A stretch of DNA of 29,595 nucleotides. It comes from Croceibacterium_A sp966112795 (GTDB lineage Bacteria > Pseudomonadota > Alphaproteobacteria > Sphingomonadales > Sphingomonadaceae). Shown piece by piece: positions 6,842-15,168 of this stretch. Numbering within the stretch: position 1 is the stretch's first letter; the number at the start of each line of letters is the position of its first letter. The notes below the pieces were generated by a model. The model worked only from the letters and a program-made list of their open reading frames with translations, was not told the origin of the DNA and made no database searches. The stretch lies in NCBI GenBank assembly GCA_966112795.1, contig CBHWED010000012.1, positions 1-29,595 of the forward strand, written 5' to 3'. The translations under genes were made by a program, and so were the position numbers.

Positions 6842-9800
6842 ATGCAGCGGCTCCGGTTGTCGCCGGCGCTGACGCGTACCGCGTCCGCGCTTACTCTTGC
6901 AGCCTGTTTTGGTAGCGCTACCACCGCGGCCGCACAGGAAACCCAGACCAGCACCCCCGAGACCGAGATCATCGTCACCGGCGTGCGTGCATCGCTCGAT
7001 CGCTCGATCGACCTCAAGCGCAACGCCTCCGGCGTCGTCGACGGGATTTCGGCCGAGGACATCGGCAAGTTCCCCGACACCAACCTCGCGGAATCGCTGC
7101 AGCGCATCACCGGCGTGTCGATCGACCGCGTCAACGGTGAAGGCTCGCGCGTCACGGTCCGCGGCTTCGGACCGGGCTACAACCTCGTCACCCTCAACGG
7201 CCGCGCGATGCCGACCGCGAGCATCGCCTCGGTCGGTCAGGACCAGAACGGCGACTTCGTCTCCGGCACCACGCGCTCGTTCGACTTCTCGAACATCGCG
7301 TCGGAAGGCGTCAGCCAGCTCGTGGTCTACAAGACCGCGCGCGCCTCGGTGACCTCGGGCGGCATCGGCGCCGCGATCAACATCGTCACCCGCAAGCCGC
7401 TCGACGGCGAGCTTGGCTTCACCGGCTCGATCGGCGCCAAGGCGGTCTACGACGAATCCGACACCGAATTCGCCCGCGTGACCCCGGAAGTCTCGGGCCT
7501 GCTCAACTGGGTCAATGCCGACAGCACCTTCGGCATCGGCCTGTTCGGCAGCTACCAGAAGCGCAACAACTCGGCGCCGTCGGCCTCGGTCAACGACTGG
7601 AACATCGAGACCTTCTCGCAGTTCTCCGACCCGAGCCGCGGCCGCGTCAACGCCTCGACGACGTTCGCCAACGCGCCGTCGCCGGACACCCTCGTCGGCT
7701 TCCCGAACGACTTCCGCCTGCACTACTCGGAATTCCAGCGCGAGCGCATCAACGGCCAGCTGACGCTGCAATTCCAGCCGAGCGACCAGTGGGAAATCAC
7801 CGCTGACGCGACCTACTACCAGAACCAGTCGGAAGAGCAGCGCACCGACCAGGCGACCTGGCTCAACCGGCCGTTCAGCCGCGTCGAGTTCGACGGCAAC
7901 AACCAGGTCGCGACCGCGACCTCGATCACCGACATCATCTCGGGCGCCAAGGACGGCGGCTTCGAGCAGCAGTATCGCGCGATCGAGGAAAGCCTGCTGT
8001 CGCTGGGTCTCAACACGCAGTTCCACGCCACCGACTCGCTGACCTTCACGCTCGACGGGCACCACTCGGAAGCCAAGGCGAAGCCGAACAACCCGCTCGG
8101 CCACTCGTCGACGCTGGTGGCGATCGCGCAGAAGGGCGTGGCCGGCCAGACGCTGTCGATCGTCGACGGCTTCCTGGTGCAGAACATCACGTTCAACGAC
8201 AACCCGGCGACCGGGGGCAACGGCAACGCCAACGGCGTGCTCGACCTGCCCGACCTCGGCTCGCAGGTCGCCCGCAGCACGACCTCGCGGCAGGACCAGA
8301 CGACCGACGAGATCCGTCTCGACGGTGCGTGGGACCTCGGCGACGACGACCTGGTCGAGTTCGGCGGCGCATGGCGCAGCAACGACATGCACCAGACCCG
8401 CATCGACACCTACCAGGCGCTCGGCGACTGGGGCGTGGCGCACATCGGCGACGTGCAGCAGTTCGCCGGCAACGCGGTCACACCGTTCTGCCTGGCCTGC
8501 AAGTTCAACCACTTCGACCCGATGGCGACCGGCGCCCTGCTGACCGCCTTCCGCGCCGACGCCACCGAGCTCTACGATCTGCTCGGCAACCAGTACCCCG
8601 GCTTCGGCAGTGTCAACGGCAACCAGGACAACCGGGTCGAGGAAGAAATCTGGGCGGCCTATGCCCAGGTCAACCTCAACACCGAGCTCATGGGCCGTCC
8701 GGTCAATGTCGTCGCGGGCGTCCGCTACGAGCACACCAACTCGACCTCGACCTCGGTGATCGTGCCTCCCGCCGCGCTGCGCTGGGACGCTGACAACGAC
8801 TTCACCAAGGTCCTCGCCTCGAGCGACGTCGCGGTCGAAGATTCGAACAGCTACGACCACATCCTGCCGGCGCTCGATTTCTCGGTCGATCTGACCGACG
8901 ACATCAAGGGCCGCATCTCCTACGGCAAGACCATTGCCCGGCCCGACTTCGCCTCGCTGTTCTCGGCGGTCGACATCGGTTCGAACAACCCGAACCGGCC
9001 GGTCTACCTCGGCGGCAGGCCGAACGCGACCTCGGGCAACCCGCAGCTGGTTCCGCTGGTGTCCGACAACTTCGACGTCTCGCTCGAATACTACTTCGCC
9101 CGCTCGAGCTACATCTCGGCTGGCTTCTTCGACAAGCGGGTCAAGAACTTCGTCGGCACCGGTCAGGAGGAAGAGAACCTGTTCGACCTGCGTGACCCGT
9201 CGTCGGGCGCTGCGGGCACCCGCTCGGGCCAGGCCGTCGCGGCGCTGCAGGGCCTCGGCGTCGACCTGTCGGACGTGAACCTGTTCACGATGACCGCGCT
9301 GATCGACAACTCGGCCTCGGTTGCGGCCGCGACCGCGACGTTCAGTGCCAACCTGGTCAACGGCAACCTGACCCAGGCGTTCATCGACCAGACGCTGCTG
9401 GCCTACAACATCACGGCCAACGCGTCCGATCCGCTGTTCGTGTTCCAGACGCAGAAGCCGATCAACAACAACGAAGGCCACATCTACGGCTTCGAGATCG
9501 CCGGGCAGTACTTCCTCGGCGATACCGGGCTGGGCGTGGCCGCCGCCTACACCATGGTCGAAGGCGACATCGGCTACGACATCCTGGCCAACACCACCGC
9601 GGACCAGTTCGCGCTGCTCGGCCTGTCGGACACCGCCAACGCCTCGCTGATCTACGAGAACTACGGGATCTCGGCCCGCCTGACCTACAACTGGCGCGGC
9701 ACGTACCTGTCGAACAACAGCCGCGGTTCCTCGCGTAACCCGGTGTTCGTCAAGTCGTACGACCAGCTCGACCTCAACGTCAGCTATGACCTCAACGAGC

Positions 9801-9934
9801 ACATCTCGTTCTCGCTCGAGGGCATCAACCTGACCAAGTCGAACGTGCAGACGTTCGCCCGCACCGAGAACCAGCCCTGGTTCATCGTCGAGGGCGACCG
9901 CCGCTGGTACCTCGGAGCCCGGTACAAGTTCTGA
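6842..9934 (+). CDS. TonB-dependent outer-membrane receptor
   Basis: This 1030-residue receptor belongs to the large Xanthomonas/Caulobacter-type group. A Sec signal peptide runs to about residue 32 (SATTAAAQ). A TonB box follows (TEIIVTG, 41-47), then the plug domain (about 45-175) with DIGKFPDTNLAESLQRITGV and VRGFGPGYNLVTLNGR, and GGIGAAINIVTRKP leads into the barrel. The chain ends WYLGARYKF with the terminal Phe expected for BAM insertion. The barrel is long and rich in Asn, Asp and Ser, as in receptors for sugars or other large substrates. It imports a bound ligand into the periplasm using TonB-ExbBD energy; the ligand is not evident. The ATG has GGGGAGG about nine bases upstream. Downstream genes suggest the substrate is chemically modified. 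Confidence 0.97.
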   Translation: MQRLRLSPALTRTASALTLAACFGSATTAAAQETQTSTPETEIIVTGVRASLDRSIDLKRNASGVVDGISAEDIGKFPDTNLAESLQRITGVSIDRVNGEGSRVTVRGFGPGYNLVTLNGRAMPTASIASVGQDQNGDFVSGTTRSFDFSNIASEGVSQLVVYKTARASVTSGGIGAAINIVTRKPLDGELGFTGSIGAKAVYDESDTEFARVTPEVSGLLNWVNADSTFGIGLFGSYQKRNNSAPSASVNDWNIETFSQFSDPSRGRVNASTTFANAPSPDTLVGFPNDFRLHYSEFQRERINGQLTLQFQPSDQWEITADATYYQNQSEEQRTDQATWLNRPFSRVEFDGNNQVATATSITDIISGAKDGGFEQQYRAIEESLLSLGLNTQFHATDSLTFTLDGHHSEAKAKPNNPLGHSSTLVAIAQKGVAGQTLSIVDGFLVQNITFNDNPATGGNGNANGVLDLPDLGSQVARSTTSRQDQTTDEIRLDGAWDLGDDDLVEFGGAWRSNDMHQTRIDTYQALGDWGVAHIGDVQQFAGNAVTPFCLACKFNHFDPMATGALLTAFRADATELYDLLGNQYPGFGSVNGNQDNRVEEEIWAAYAQVNLNTELMGRPVNVVAGVRYEHTNSTSTSVIVPPAALRWDADNDFTKVLASSDVAVEDSNSYDHILPALDFSVDLTDDIKGRISYGKTIARPDFASLFSAVDIGSNNPNRPVYLGGRPNATSGNPQLVPLVSDNFDVSLEYYFARSSYISAGFFDKRVKNFVGTGQEEENLFDLRDPSSGAAGTRSGQAVAALQGLGVDLSDVNLFTMTALIDNSASVAAATATFSANLVNGNLTQAFIDQTLLAYNITANASDPLFVFQTQKPINNNEGHIYGFEIAGQYFLGDTGLGVAAAYTMVEGDIGYDILANTTADQFALLGLSDTANASLIYENYGISARLTYNWRGTYLSNNSRGSSRNPVFVKSYDQLDLNVSYDLNEHISFSLEGINLTKSNVQTFARTENQPWFIVEGDRRWYLGARYKF
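6910..6923. promoter_or_regulatory. Perfect 14-bp LacI-type palindrome inside the receptor coding region
   Basis: TGGTAGCGCTACCA is a perfect inverted repeat with a central CpG, the form of LacI-family operators. It lies in codons 23-28 of the receptor signal peptide. Its centre is 152 bases from that of the promoter copy at 6758-6771. Two sites at this spacing could act by looping or as a roadblock. No LacI-family gene is in the window. Confidence 0.6.
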
Positions 9935-9959
9935 CGACGCTCCTTCGTCGGAAAATGAG

Positions 9960-9998
9960 GGGGAAGGCCGTGTCGACCAGACGCGGCCTTTCCCTTTT
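9960..9998 (+). terminator. Intrinsic terminator or attenuator after the TonB receptor
   Basis: A 15-bp stem pairs 9960-9974 with 9980-9994, including two G-T wobbles. It closes a five-base loop (GACCA) and is followed by TTTT at 9995-9998. It lies 26 bases after the receptor stop and about 40 before sapC, so it probably lowers rather than abolishes expression of the downstream genes. Confidence 0.8.
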
Positions 9999-10037
9999 CC
10001 GGCTTCCGTATTTCTGCAACACAACGGCTCGGATCGC

Positions 10038-10745
10038 ATGACCACGACGGCTCGCCTCGACAACGTCCAGCACGCGGCGCTCAAGCTCAGGCGCGGCCAT
10101 GGCGCACGCTTCGGCGAGGCGGTGAACCAGGTCGCGGTGTTCGCGAGCGAGTTCGCGCAGGTCCAGCGCGAGTACCCGATCCTGTTCGCGCGCCAGCCCG
10201 ACGCGGCGCTCCAGGCCGTGGCGATCCTCGGCTTCGACCGCGACGAGAACCTGTTCCTCAACGGCGACCGATGGGACGCGGCCTACGTCCCCGCGCTGCT
10301 GCGCCACCGCCCGTTCACGATCGGCGCGGTCGACGGCGAGGGCGTGGTCTGTGTCGACCTCGACGATCCGCGGGTCGCGCCCGCAGGCGAAGATGGCGAC
10401 CCGGTGTTCAAGCCGCACGGCGGCAACGCGCCGATGCTCGAGCGCGCGCTCGACGCTTTGCGCACGCTCCAGGCCGGCGCTGCGATGGCCCCGATGATGA
10501 CCGCGGTGTTCGACGAGCTCGGACTGGTCGAGGAGGTCAAGCTGCAGGTCTCGTTCGACGAGCACACCGGGGTCGATTTCGACGGCTACCTCGCGGTCGT
10601 GCCCGAGAGGATCGCCGCGCTCGACGGCGCGGCGCTCGAGCGGCTCAACGACGCCCGGCTGCTCGACGTGGCGGTCTTCGCCGCCGCCTCGATCGGCACG
10701 ATGCCGCGGCTCATCGCCCGCAAGCAGCGCAAGCTCGCCGGCTGA
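10038..10745 (+). CDS. SapC family protein
   Basis: This 235-residue protein matches the SapC family by its overall pattern: the N-terminal FASEFAQVQREYPILF, FDRDENLFLNGDRWDAAYVPALLRRxPF-like segment, then PVFKPHGG and a C-terminal AAASIGTMPRLIARK. SapC was first named in Campylobacter surface-layer clusters. In alphaproteobacteria it travels with TonB receptors and flavin halogenases, and its biochemical role is unclear. There is no signal peptide, so it should be cytoplasmic. It follows the receptor across a hairpin terminator. Its stop lies one base before the next start, making it the first gene of a three-gene unit. The ribosome site is weak, with only GGAT near the ATG. Confidence 0.88.
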   Translation: MTTTARLDNVQHAALKLRRGHGARFGEAVNQVAVFASEFAQVQREYPILFARQPDAALQAVAILGFDRDENLFLNGDRWDAAYVPALLRHRPFTIGAVDGEGVVCVDLDDPRVAPAGEDGDPVFKPHGGNAPMLERALDALRTLQAGAAMAPMMTAVFDELGLVEEVKLQVSFDEHTGVDFDGYLAVVPERIAALDGAALERLNDARLLDVAVFAAASIGTMPRLIARKQRKLAG

Positions 10746-10746
10746 C

Positions 10747-11784
10747 ATGGCGCCGGCCGGCCGCAGCGTCGAGACCCGCACCGGCCCGCTGCCGCGCGGC
10801 GCGGACTGGGAAGCGGCGGTCGCCGAGGACAAGCCGATCCTGTTCAAGGGCGCCGCGGCGGACTGGCCGCTGGTCCAGGCCGGACTGAGGTCGGCGGACG
10901 AGGCGGCGGACATGCTCGTCGCCGGCTGGGCGGGCAAGCCGGTCGTGGTCTATCGCGGCGCGCCCGAGATCGCGGGGCGCTTCGCCTACACGCCGCAAGT
11001 CGACGGCTTCAACTTCGCGGCCTCGCGCGAGCCGCTCGACGCGGTCCTGCACGAGATCCTCGCGCTGCGCGGCGATCCGGCGGCGCCGTCGATCTACGTC
11101 GGCTCGACCGATCTCGGCCTGTTCTTTCCGGGTCTCGGCGAGGCCGTGCCGCTCGACCTCGGCACGATCCATCCGATGCTCGCCGAGCACCCGGGCCTCG
11201 CCTCGGTCTGGCTCGGTAACCGCACGACCGCGACCTGCCATTACGACGACACCCACAACATCGCGGTCTGCGCGGTCGGCCGGCGGCGGTTCACGCTGTT
11301 CCCGCCGGACCAGGGCGCCAACCTCTACCCGGGGCCGCTCGAACCGACTCCGGGCGGGCAAGTGATTGCGATGGTCGATCTCGCCGCGCCCGACCTCGAG
11401 CGGTATCCGCGCTTCGCCGAAGCGCAGGAGACGGCGCAAGTGGCCGAAATGGAAGCGGGCGACGTGCTCGTCTATCCGGCGATGTGGTGGCACCACGTCG
11501 AGGCGCTGGCCGAGTTCAACGTGCTGGTGAACTTCTGGTGGAACGCGGTGCCGGGCTACGTCGACAGCCCGCAGATCACCTTGCTCCACGCGCTGCTCTC
11601 GCTGCGCGGCCGGCCCGAGGGCGAGAAGGCCGCGTGGAAGGCGCTGTTCGACTACTACGTGTTCGGCGAGGCCGAGACCGCGCGCGCGCACCTGCCCGAG
11701 CACATCCACGGCGCGCTCGCGCCGCTCGACGAGACCCTCGCGCGCAGGCTGCGCGCCCAAGTGACCAAGAGGCTGCAACGATGA
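10747..11784 (+). CDS. Cupin-like (JmjC-related) Fe(II)/2-oxoglutarate oxygenase candidate
   Basis: This 345-residue soluble protein resembles the cupin_8/JmjC-related family. The N-terminal PILFKGAAADWPLV is typical. The metal motif HxD is H165-Y-D167 within TATCHYDDTHNIAVCAVGRRRF, and the distal metal histidine is H249 or H250 in YPAMWWHHVEAL. Such enzymes hydroxylate proteins or small molecules using Fe(II), O2 and 2-oxoglutarate. Its sense start is one base after sapC, and its stop overlaps the halogenase start as ATGA, so the three proteins are produced together. The substrate is unknown; context suggests a compound or peptide connected with the receptor. Confidence 0.86.
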   Translation: MAPAGRSVETRTGPLPRGADWEAAVAEDKPILFKGAAADWPLVQAGLRSADEAADMLVAGWAGKPVVVYRGAPEIAGRFAYTPQVDGFNFAASREPLDAVLHEILALRGDPAAPSIYVGSTDLGLFFPGLGEAVPLDLGTIHPMLAEHPGLASVWLGNRTTATCHYDDTHNIAVCAVGRRRFTLFPPDQGANLYPGPLEPTPGGQVIAMVDLAAPDLERYPRFAEAQETAQVAEMEAGDVLVYPAMWWHHVEALAEFNVLVNFWWNAVPGYVDSPQITLLHALLSLRGRPEGEKAAWKALFDYYVFGEAETARAHLPEHIHGALAPLDETLARRLRAQVTKRLQR

Positions 11785-13262
11785 CCGCCCCCAACCCGAC
11801 GCGCGTGGTGATTGCGGGAGGGGGCACTGCGGGGTGGATCGCCGCGGTCGCCCTCGCCCGCCAGCTCGGCCGGCTGGTCGAGGTCACGCTCGTCGAGTCC
11901 GAGGAGATCGGCACGATCGGGGTGGGCGAATCGACCATTCCGACCGCGCGCGCGTTCCACGAGCTGCTCAAGATCGACCAGCAGGCGTTCATGCAGGCGA
12001 GCCAGGCGAGCTTCAAGCTCGGCATCTCGTTCGAGAACTGGGCGCGGCCGGGCGACCGCTACATCCATAGCTTCGGGACCGCGCCGCTGCGCACCTGGGT
12101 GGCCGAGTTTCAGCACTTCTGGCTCGAGGCGCAGGCCGGTGGGCAAGCGGCGGAGATCGGGGCCTATTATCCCGAGCACCAGGCCGCGCTCGCGCATCGC
12201 TTCACGCTGCAGGGCGAGCCGGCGCTCAACTATGCTTATCACCTCGATGCCGGGCTCTACGCACGCTTCCTGCGCCGCATCGCAGAGACCGACGGCGTCA
12301 CCCGGCGCGAGGGCAAGATTGCCGAAGTCGAGGTCGACGGCGAGAGCGGCGACGTCGCCGCGTTGCTGATGGAGGACGGCGCGCGGATCGAGGGCGACCT
12401 GTTCGTCGACTGCACCGGCTTCCGCGCGCTGCTGATCGAGCGGACGCTCGAGGCCGGGTTCGAGGACTGGGGGCACTGGCTGCCGACCAACGCCGCCTGG
12501 GCGGTGCCGAGTGCCTCGGTCGGCGACGCGCATCCCTACACCCGCGCGATCGCGCACGACATCGGCTGGCGCTGGCGCATTCCGCTGCAGCACCGCATGG
12601 GCAACGGCCTGGTGTTCTCGACGGCCCATGTCGAACCCGAGGCGGCGCTCGACGAGTTCCGCGGCGCGGTCGAGGGCGAGCTGCTGCGCGACCCGTTCCT
12701 GGTGCGCTTCCACACCGGCCGCCGGCGCCAGGCCTGGGTGCGCAACTGTGTCGCGATCGGGCTGTCGTCGGGCTTCGTCGAGCCGCTCGAATCGACCGCG
12801 ATCCACCTGATCCAGAGCGCGGTCACGCGGCTGATCCAGCTGTTCCCGTTCGGGCCCGACTGCGCCGCGCAGCGCGCGCGCTACAACGCCATGGCGCAGG
12901 ACGAGATCGAGCAGGTGCGCGATTTCGTCGTCCTCCACTATCATCTGACGGAGCGCGAAAACACCGAGTTCTGGCGCTATCTCAAGCACATGGAAGTGCC
13001 GGACACGCTGCGCGAGCGGATCGACAGCTTCGTCGAGAGCGCGCATGCGTGGCAGGCGGCGGGCGAAGTGTTCCGCGTCGACAGCTGGGTCCAGTGCATG
13101 CTCGGCCAGCGCCTCACGCCGAAGAGCTGGCACCGCATGGGCAGCGTGATGAGCGACGGCCGGCTCGAGCGGACCCTGTCGGGCCTCGCCACGGAGATCG
13201 CGGGGCGTGTCGAGGCGATGCCCGGGCATCAGCAGTTCCTCGACGGCTATTGCCCGCAGTAG
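11781..13262 (+). CDS. Flavin-dependent (tryptophan-type) halogenase
   Basis: This 493-residue FADH2-dependent halogenase has the complete active-site set. The FAD motif GGGTAGW is at 13-19. The catalytic lysine K79 in SFKLGISFENW is at the same number as in PrnA, where it forms or guides the haloamine or HOX species. The class signature WRWRIP is at 263-268. The conserved glutamate in EPLESTAIHL is E337. It needs a flavin reductase, which is not encoded here. Relatives beside TonB receptors have been shown to halogenate free indoles with a bromide preference, but the native substrate is generally unknown. The ATG overlaps the preceding stop (ATGA). A longer upstream frame runs through the cupin gene and is rejected. 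Confidence 0.92.
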   Translation: MTAPNPTRVVIAGGGTAGWIAAVALARQLGRLVEVTLVESEEIGTIGVGESTIPTARAFHELLKIDQQAFMQASQASFKLGISFENWARPGDRYIHSFGTAPLRTWVAEFQHFWLEAQAGGQAAEIGAYYPEHQAALAHRFTLQGEPALNYAYHLDAGLYARFLRRIAETDGVTRREGKIAEVEVDGESGDVAALLMEDGARIEGDLFVDCTGFRALLIERTLEAGFEDWGHWLPTNAAWAVPSASVGDAHPYTRAIAHDIGWRWRIPLQHRMGNGLVFSTAHVEPEAALDEFRGAVEGELLRDPFLVRFHTGRRRQAWVRNCVAIGLSSGFVEPLESTAIHLIQSAVTRLIQLFPFGPDCAAQRARYNAMAQDEIEQVRDFVVLHYHLTERENTEFWRYLKHMEVPDTLRERIDSFVESAHAWQAAGEVFRVDSWVQCMLGQRLTPKSWHRMGSVMSDGRLERTLSGLATEIAGRVEAMPGHQQFLDGYCPQ

Positions 13263-13281
13263 ACGGGGATTTGGATATCGC

Positions 13282-13357
13282 TGGTGGGCGGTGACGGGCT
13301 CGAACCGCCGACCCTCTCGGTGTAAACGAGATGCTCTACCAACTGAGCTAACCGCCC
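13282..13357 (-). tRNA. tRNA-Val (anticodon UAC)
   Basis: Read on the minus strand, the acceptor arms GGGCGGT and ACCGCCC pair perfectly, followed by discriminator A and an encoded CCA. The D arm (TAGCTCAGTTGGTAGAGC) and T arm (GGCGGTTCGAGCCCGTC) are standard. The anticodon stem TCTCG/CGAGA holds the loop TTTACAC with anticodon TAC. Total length is 76 nt including CCA. Confidence 0.97.
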
Positions 13358-13376
13358 CACGCGCCGGGAACGGCGC

Positions 13377-13404
13377 GATGTAGCGCGTTTTCGGGGTGGG
13401 TCAA
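13377..13404 (-). promoter_or_regulatory. Candidate sigma-70 promoter of tRNA-Val
   Basis: On the minus strand, TTGACC (13404-13399) and TACATC (13382-13377) are 16 bases apart, ending about 20 bases before the tRNA 5' end. A 7-bp GC hairpin (13360-13377) spans the leader. Confidence 0.5.
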
Positions 13405-13433
13405 CTTCGGCCCAACCGAGCGCGCGCGGGCCG

Positions 13434-13468
13434 AAAAGAGCTGCGGCCGCGGAGAACCGCGGCCGCAG
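13434..13468 (-). terminator. Intrinsic terminator of the pirin gene
   Basis: A perfect 12-bp inverted repeat (13441-13452 with 13457-13468, loop AGAA) sits five bases after the pirin stop. On the minus strand it is followed by CTCTTTTC, the expected T-rich tail. Confidence 0.88.
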
Positions 13469-13473
13469 TCTGT

Positions 13474-14172
13474 TCAGAGCGCGTCGACGAGCACCACCTC
13501 GCTGTCCTCGAGCGCGGTGACCTCGACTTGCGGCTGGCCGGTGATGGCCGCGCCGTCGCGGGCATTGACCTCGACCTCGCCGATGCGGACCTTGCCCGTC
13601 GCGGGGACCAGGTAGAGGTGGCGATCGGCCGAGGTGTCGTAGGTCACGGTTTCACCGGCCTTGAGCGTCGCGCCGAGCACCCGCGCGTTGGTACGGATCG
13701 GCAGGCTCTCTGCATCGCCCTCGATGCCCGACGCGAGCGTCACGAAGCGGCCGTGACGATCGTCCTTCGGGAACGGACGGGTGCCCCAGCTCGGCTCGCC
13801 GCCGCGCTGGTCGGGGATGATCCAGATCTGGAAGATCTGCGTCGCCTCGTCCTCGAGGTTGTACTCGGCATGGGCGATGCCGGTCCCGGCCGACATGACC
13901 TGGACGTCGCCGGCGACGGTGCGGCCCTTGTTGCCGAGGTTGTCCTGGTGCGTGATCGCGCCTTTGCGGACGTAGGTAATGATCTCCATGTCGCGGTGCG
14001 GATGCGGCGGGAAGCCGCTCTGCGGCTCGATCGTGTCGTCGTTCCACACGCGCAGCTGGCCCCAGTTGGTCCGCTGCGGATCGTGGTACTCGGCGAACGA
14101 GAAATGGTGGTGCGCGTCGAGCCAGCCGTGGTTGGCGGCGCCGAGGCTCGCGAAGGGGCGAAGTTCGATCAT
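13474..14172 (-). CDS. Pirin family protein (YhhW-type, bicupin)
   Basis: This 232-residue protein is close to the E. coli YhhW type in length and pattern. The four metal ligands are visible in the N-terminal cupin: H57 and H59 in FPPHPHRDMEIITYV, and H101 and E103 in SAGTGIAHAEYN. YhhW-type pirins bind a divalent metal and can cleave quercetin with O2, but the cellular role is generally uncertain and may be redox or stress related. It is single-copy and monocistronic: a strong terminator follows, and the gene upstream is a divergently oriented LysR regulator, which probably controls it. The ATG at 14172 gives MIELRPFASLG, the usual N-terminus. Confidence 0.93.
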   Translation of the reverse strand: MIELRPFASLGAANHGWLDAHHHFSFAEYHDPQRTNWGQLRVWNDDTIEPQSGFPPHPHRDMEIITYVRKGAITHQDNLGNKGRTVAGDVQVMSAGTGIAHAEYNLEDEATQIFQIWIIPDQRGGEPSWGTRPFPKDDRHGRFVTLASGIEGDAESLPIRTNARVLGATLKAGETVTYDTSADRHLYLVPATGKVRIGEVEVNARDGAAITGQPQVEVTALEDSEVVLVDAL

Positions 14173-14270
14173 GTCGGTTCTCCAAGTCAGTGCGTGGCGC
14201 CTATCTGGCCCTTGCCACGCAATCGGAAAACCCGGATAAGTTCGTGCAAAATGTTCTGATGAGTTGAATA
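14173..14270. promoter_or_regulatory. Divergent promoter region between pirin and LysR genes
   Basis: These 98 bases must hold both promoters. They are clearly more AT-rich than the flanking genes, around TTCGTGCAAAATGTTCTGAT, which fits a LysR binding zone. I cannot pick out a single T-N11-A box with confidence. Confidence 0.5.
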
Positions 14271-15161
14271 GTGAACGTCGGCCAGCCCACCCTCGATCAG
14301 CTCCGCATCTTCCTCGCCGTGGCCGACGAGGGCAGCTTCAACCGCGCCGCGCGTAAGCTCGGCCGCGCGCTGTCGGTCATCAGCTACGGCATCGGGGCGC
14401 TCGAAGCCCAGCTCGGCGTCACGTTGTTCGACCGCGAGGGTTCGCGCCGCCCCGAACTGACCGACGCCGGACGCGCCTTGCTGGCCGACGCGCGCGCGGT
14501 CGCCGACGAGGTCGATGGCCTGATCGCACGCGCGCGGGGCGTCCGGCAGGGGCTCGAAACCGAAGTTGCGCTCGCGGTCGACGTCATGATGCCGAGCCGC
14601 ACCGTCGCCGGCGTGCTGCACGACTTCCAGGCGGTGTTCCCGACGGTCAACCTGCGGCTTCACGTCGAGGCGCTCGGCGCGGTCGCGGCGCTGGTGCTCG
14701 ACCGGCGGGCCGACCTCGCGGTCGGCGGGCCCGACATCCTCGACTTGCCCGAGCTGGCGCGCAGGGCGCTCGGCGCCGTGGAGCTGGTCCCGGTCGCCGC
14801 GCCGTCGCATCCGCTGGCCACGCTCGGCGACATCGCTCCGGGACAGTCTGGCCAGCATCTCCAGCTGGTCCTCACCGATCGGTCCCCGTTGACCGAGGGC
14901 CGCGAATTCTCGGTCCTCAGCCCGCGCACCTGGCGCCTCGCCGACCTCGGGGCCAAGCACGCGCTGCTGCTCGAAGGCATCGGCTGGGGGAACATGCCGC
15001 GACACATGGTGGCCGACGATCTCGCCGCGGGGCGGCTCGTCGCGCTGGCGCTGCCCGAGGCGCCGCGGATCGACTACACGCTCCACGCGCTGTGGCGAAA
15101 GGACAGCCGGCCGGGGCCGGCCACGACCTGGATGCTCGAGGCGCTGATGGAGCGTTGCTGA
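14271..15161 (+). CDS. LysR-family transcriptional regulator
   Basis: This 296-residue LysR-type regulator has the N-terminal winged helix-turn-helix at about 6-65 (LDQLRIFLAVADEGSFNRAARKLGRALSVISYGI then GALEAQLGVTLFDREG). A C-terminal effector domain of periplasmic-binding type starts near residue 95. The GTG at 14271 is the only workable start, because an in-frame TGA lies two codons upstream. It is divergent from the pirin gene, the usual arrangement for a LysR protein and its target, so it most likely senses a small molecule and controls pirin. It ends seven bases from the convergent kdpE stop. The recognition helix reads ALSVISYGI, so LysR membership is clear but the effector is not. 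Confidence 0.92.
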   Translation: MNVGQPTLDQLRIFLAVADEGSFNRAARKLGRALSVISYGIGALEAQLGVTLFDREGSRRPELTDAGRALLADARAVADEVDGLIARARGVRQGLETEVALAVDVMMPSRTVAGVLHDFQAVFPTVNLRLHVEALGAVAALVLDRRADLAVGGPDILDLPELARRALGAVELVPVAAPSHPLATLGDIAPGQSGQHLQLVLTDRSPLTEGREFSVLSPRTWRLADLGAKHALLLEGIGWGNMPRHMVADDLAAGRLVALALPEAPRIDYTLHALWRKDSRPGPATTWMLEALMERC

Positions 15162-15168
15162 GCGGGCA

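Noticed and set aside
6836..10261. 1141-codon open frame antisense to the TonB receptor
   Set aside because: It is the mirror of a real coding gene in GC-rich DNA, has Val/Glu/Asp/Arg-biased composition, no recognisable motif, and runs past both ends of the receptor.
11655..13229. 524-codon frame antisense to the halogenase
   Set aside because: Shadow of a gene with complete catalytic motifs; Arg/Ala/Leu/Asp-heavy composition and no domain.
13366..13389. GGGAAC ... CGTT on the plus strand like an EcfG promoter
   Set aside because: The spacing is only 14 bases and no plus-strand gene follows; the bases belong to a GC hairpin and the tRNA promoter region.
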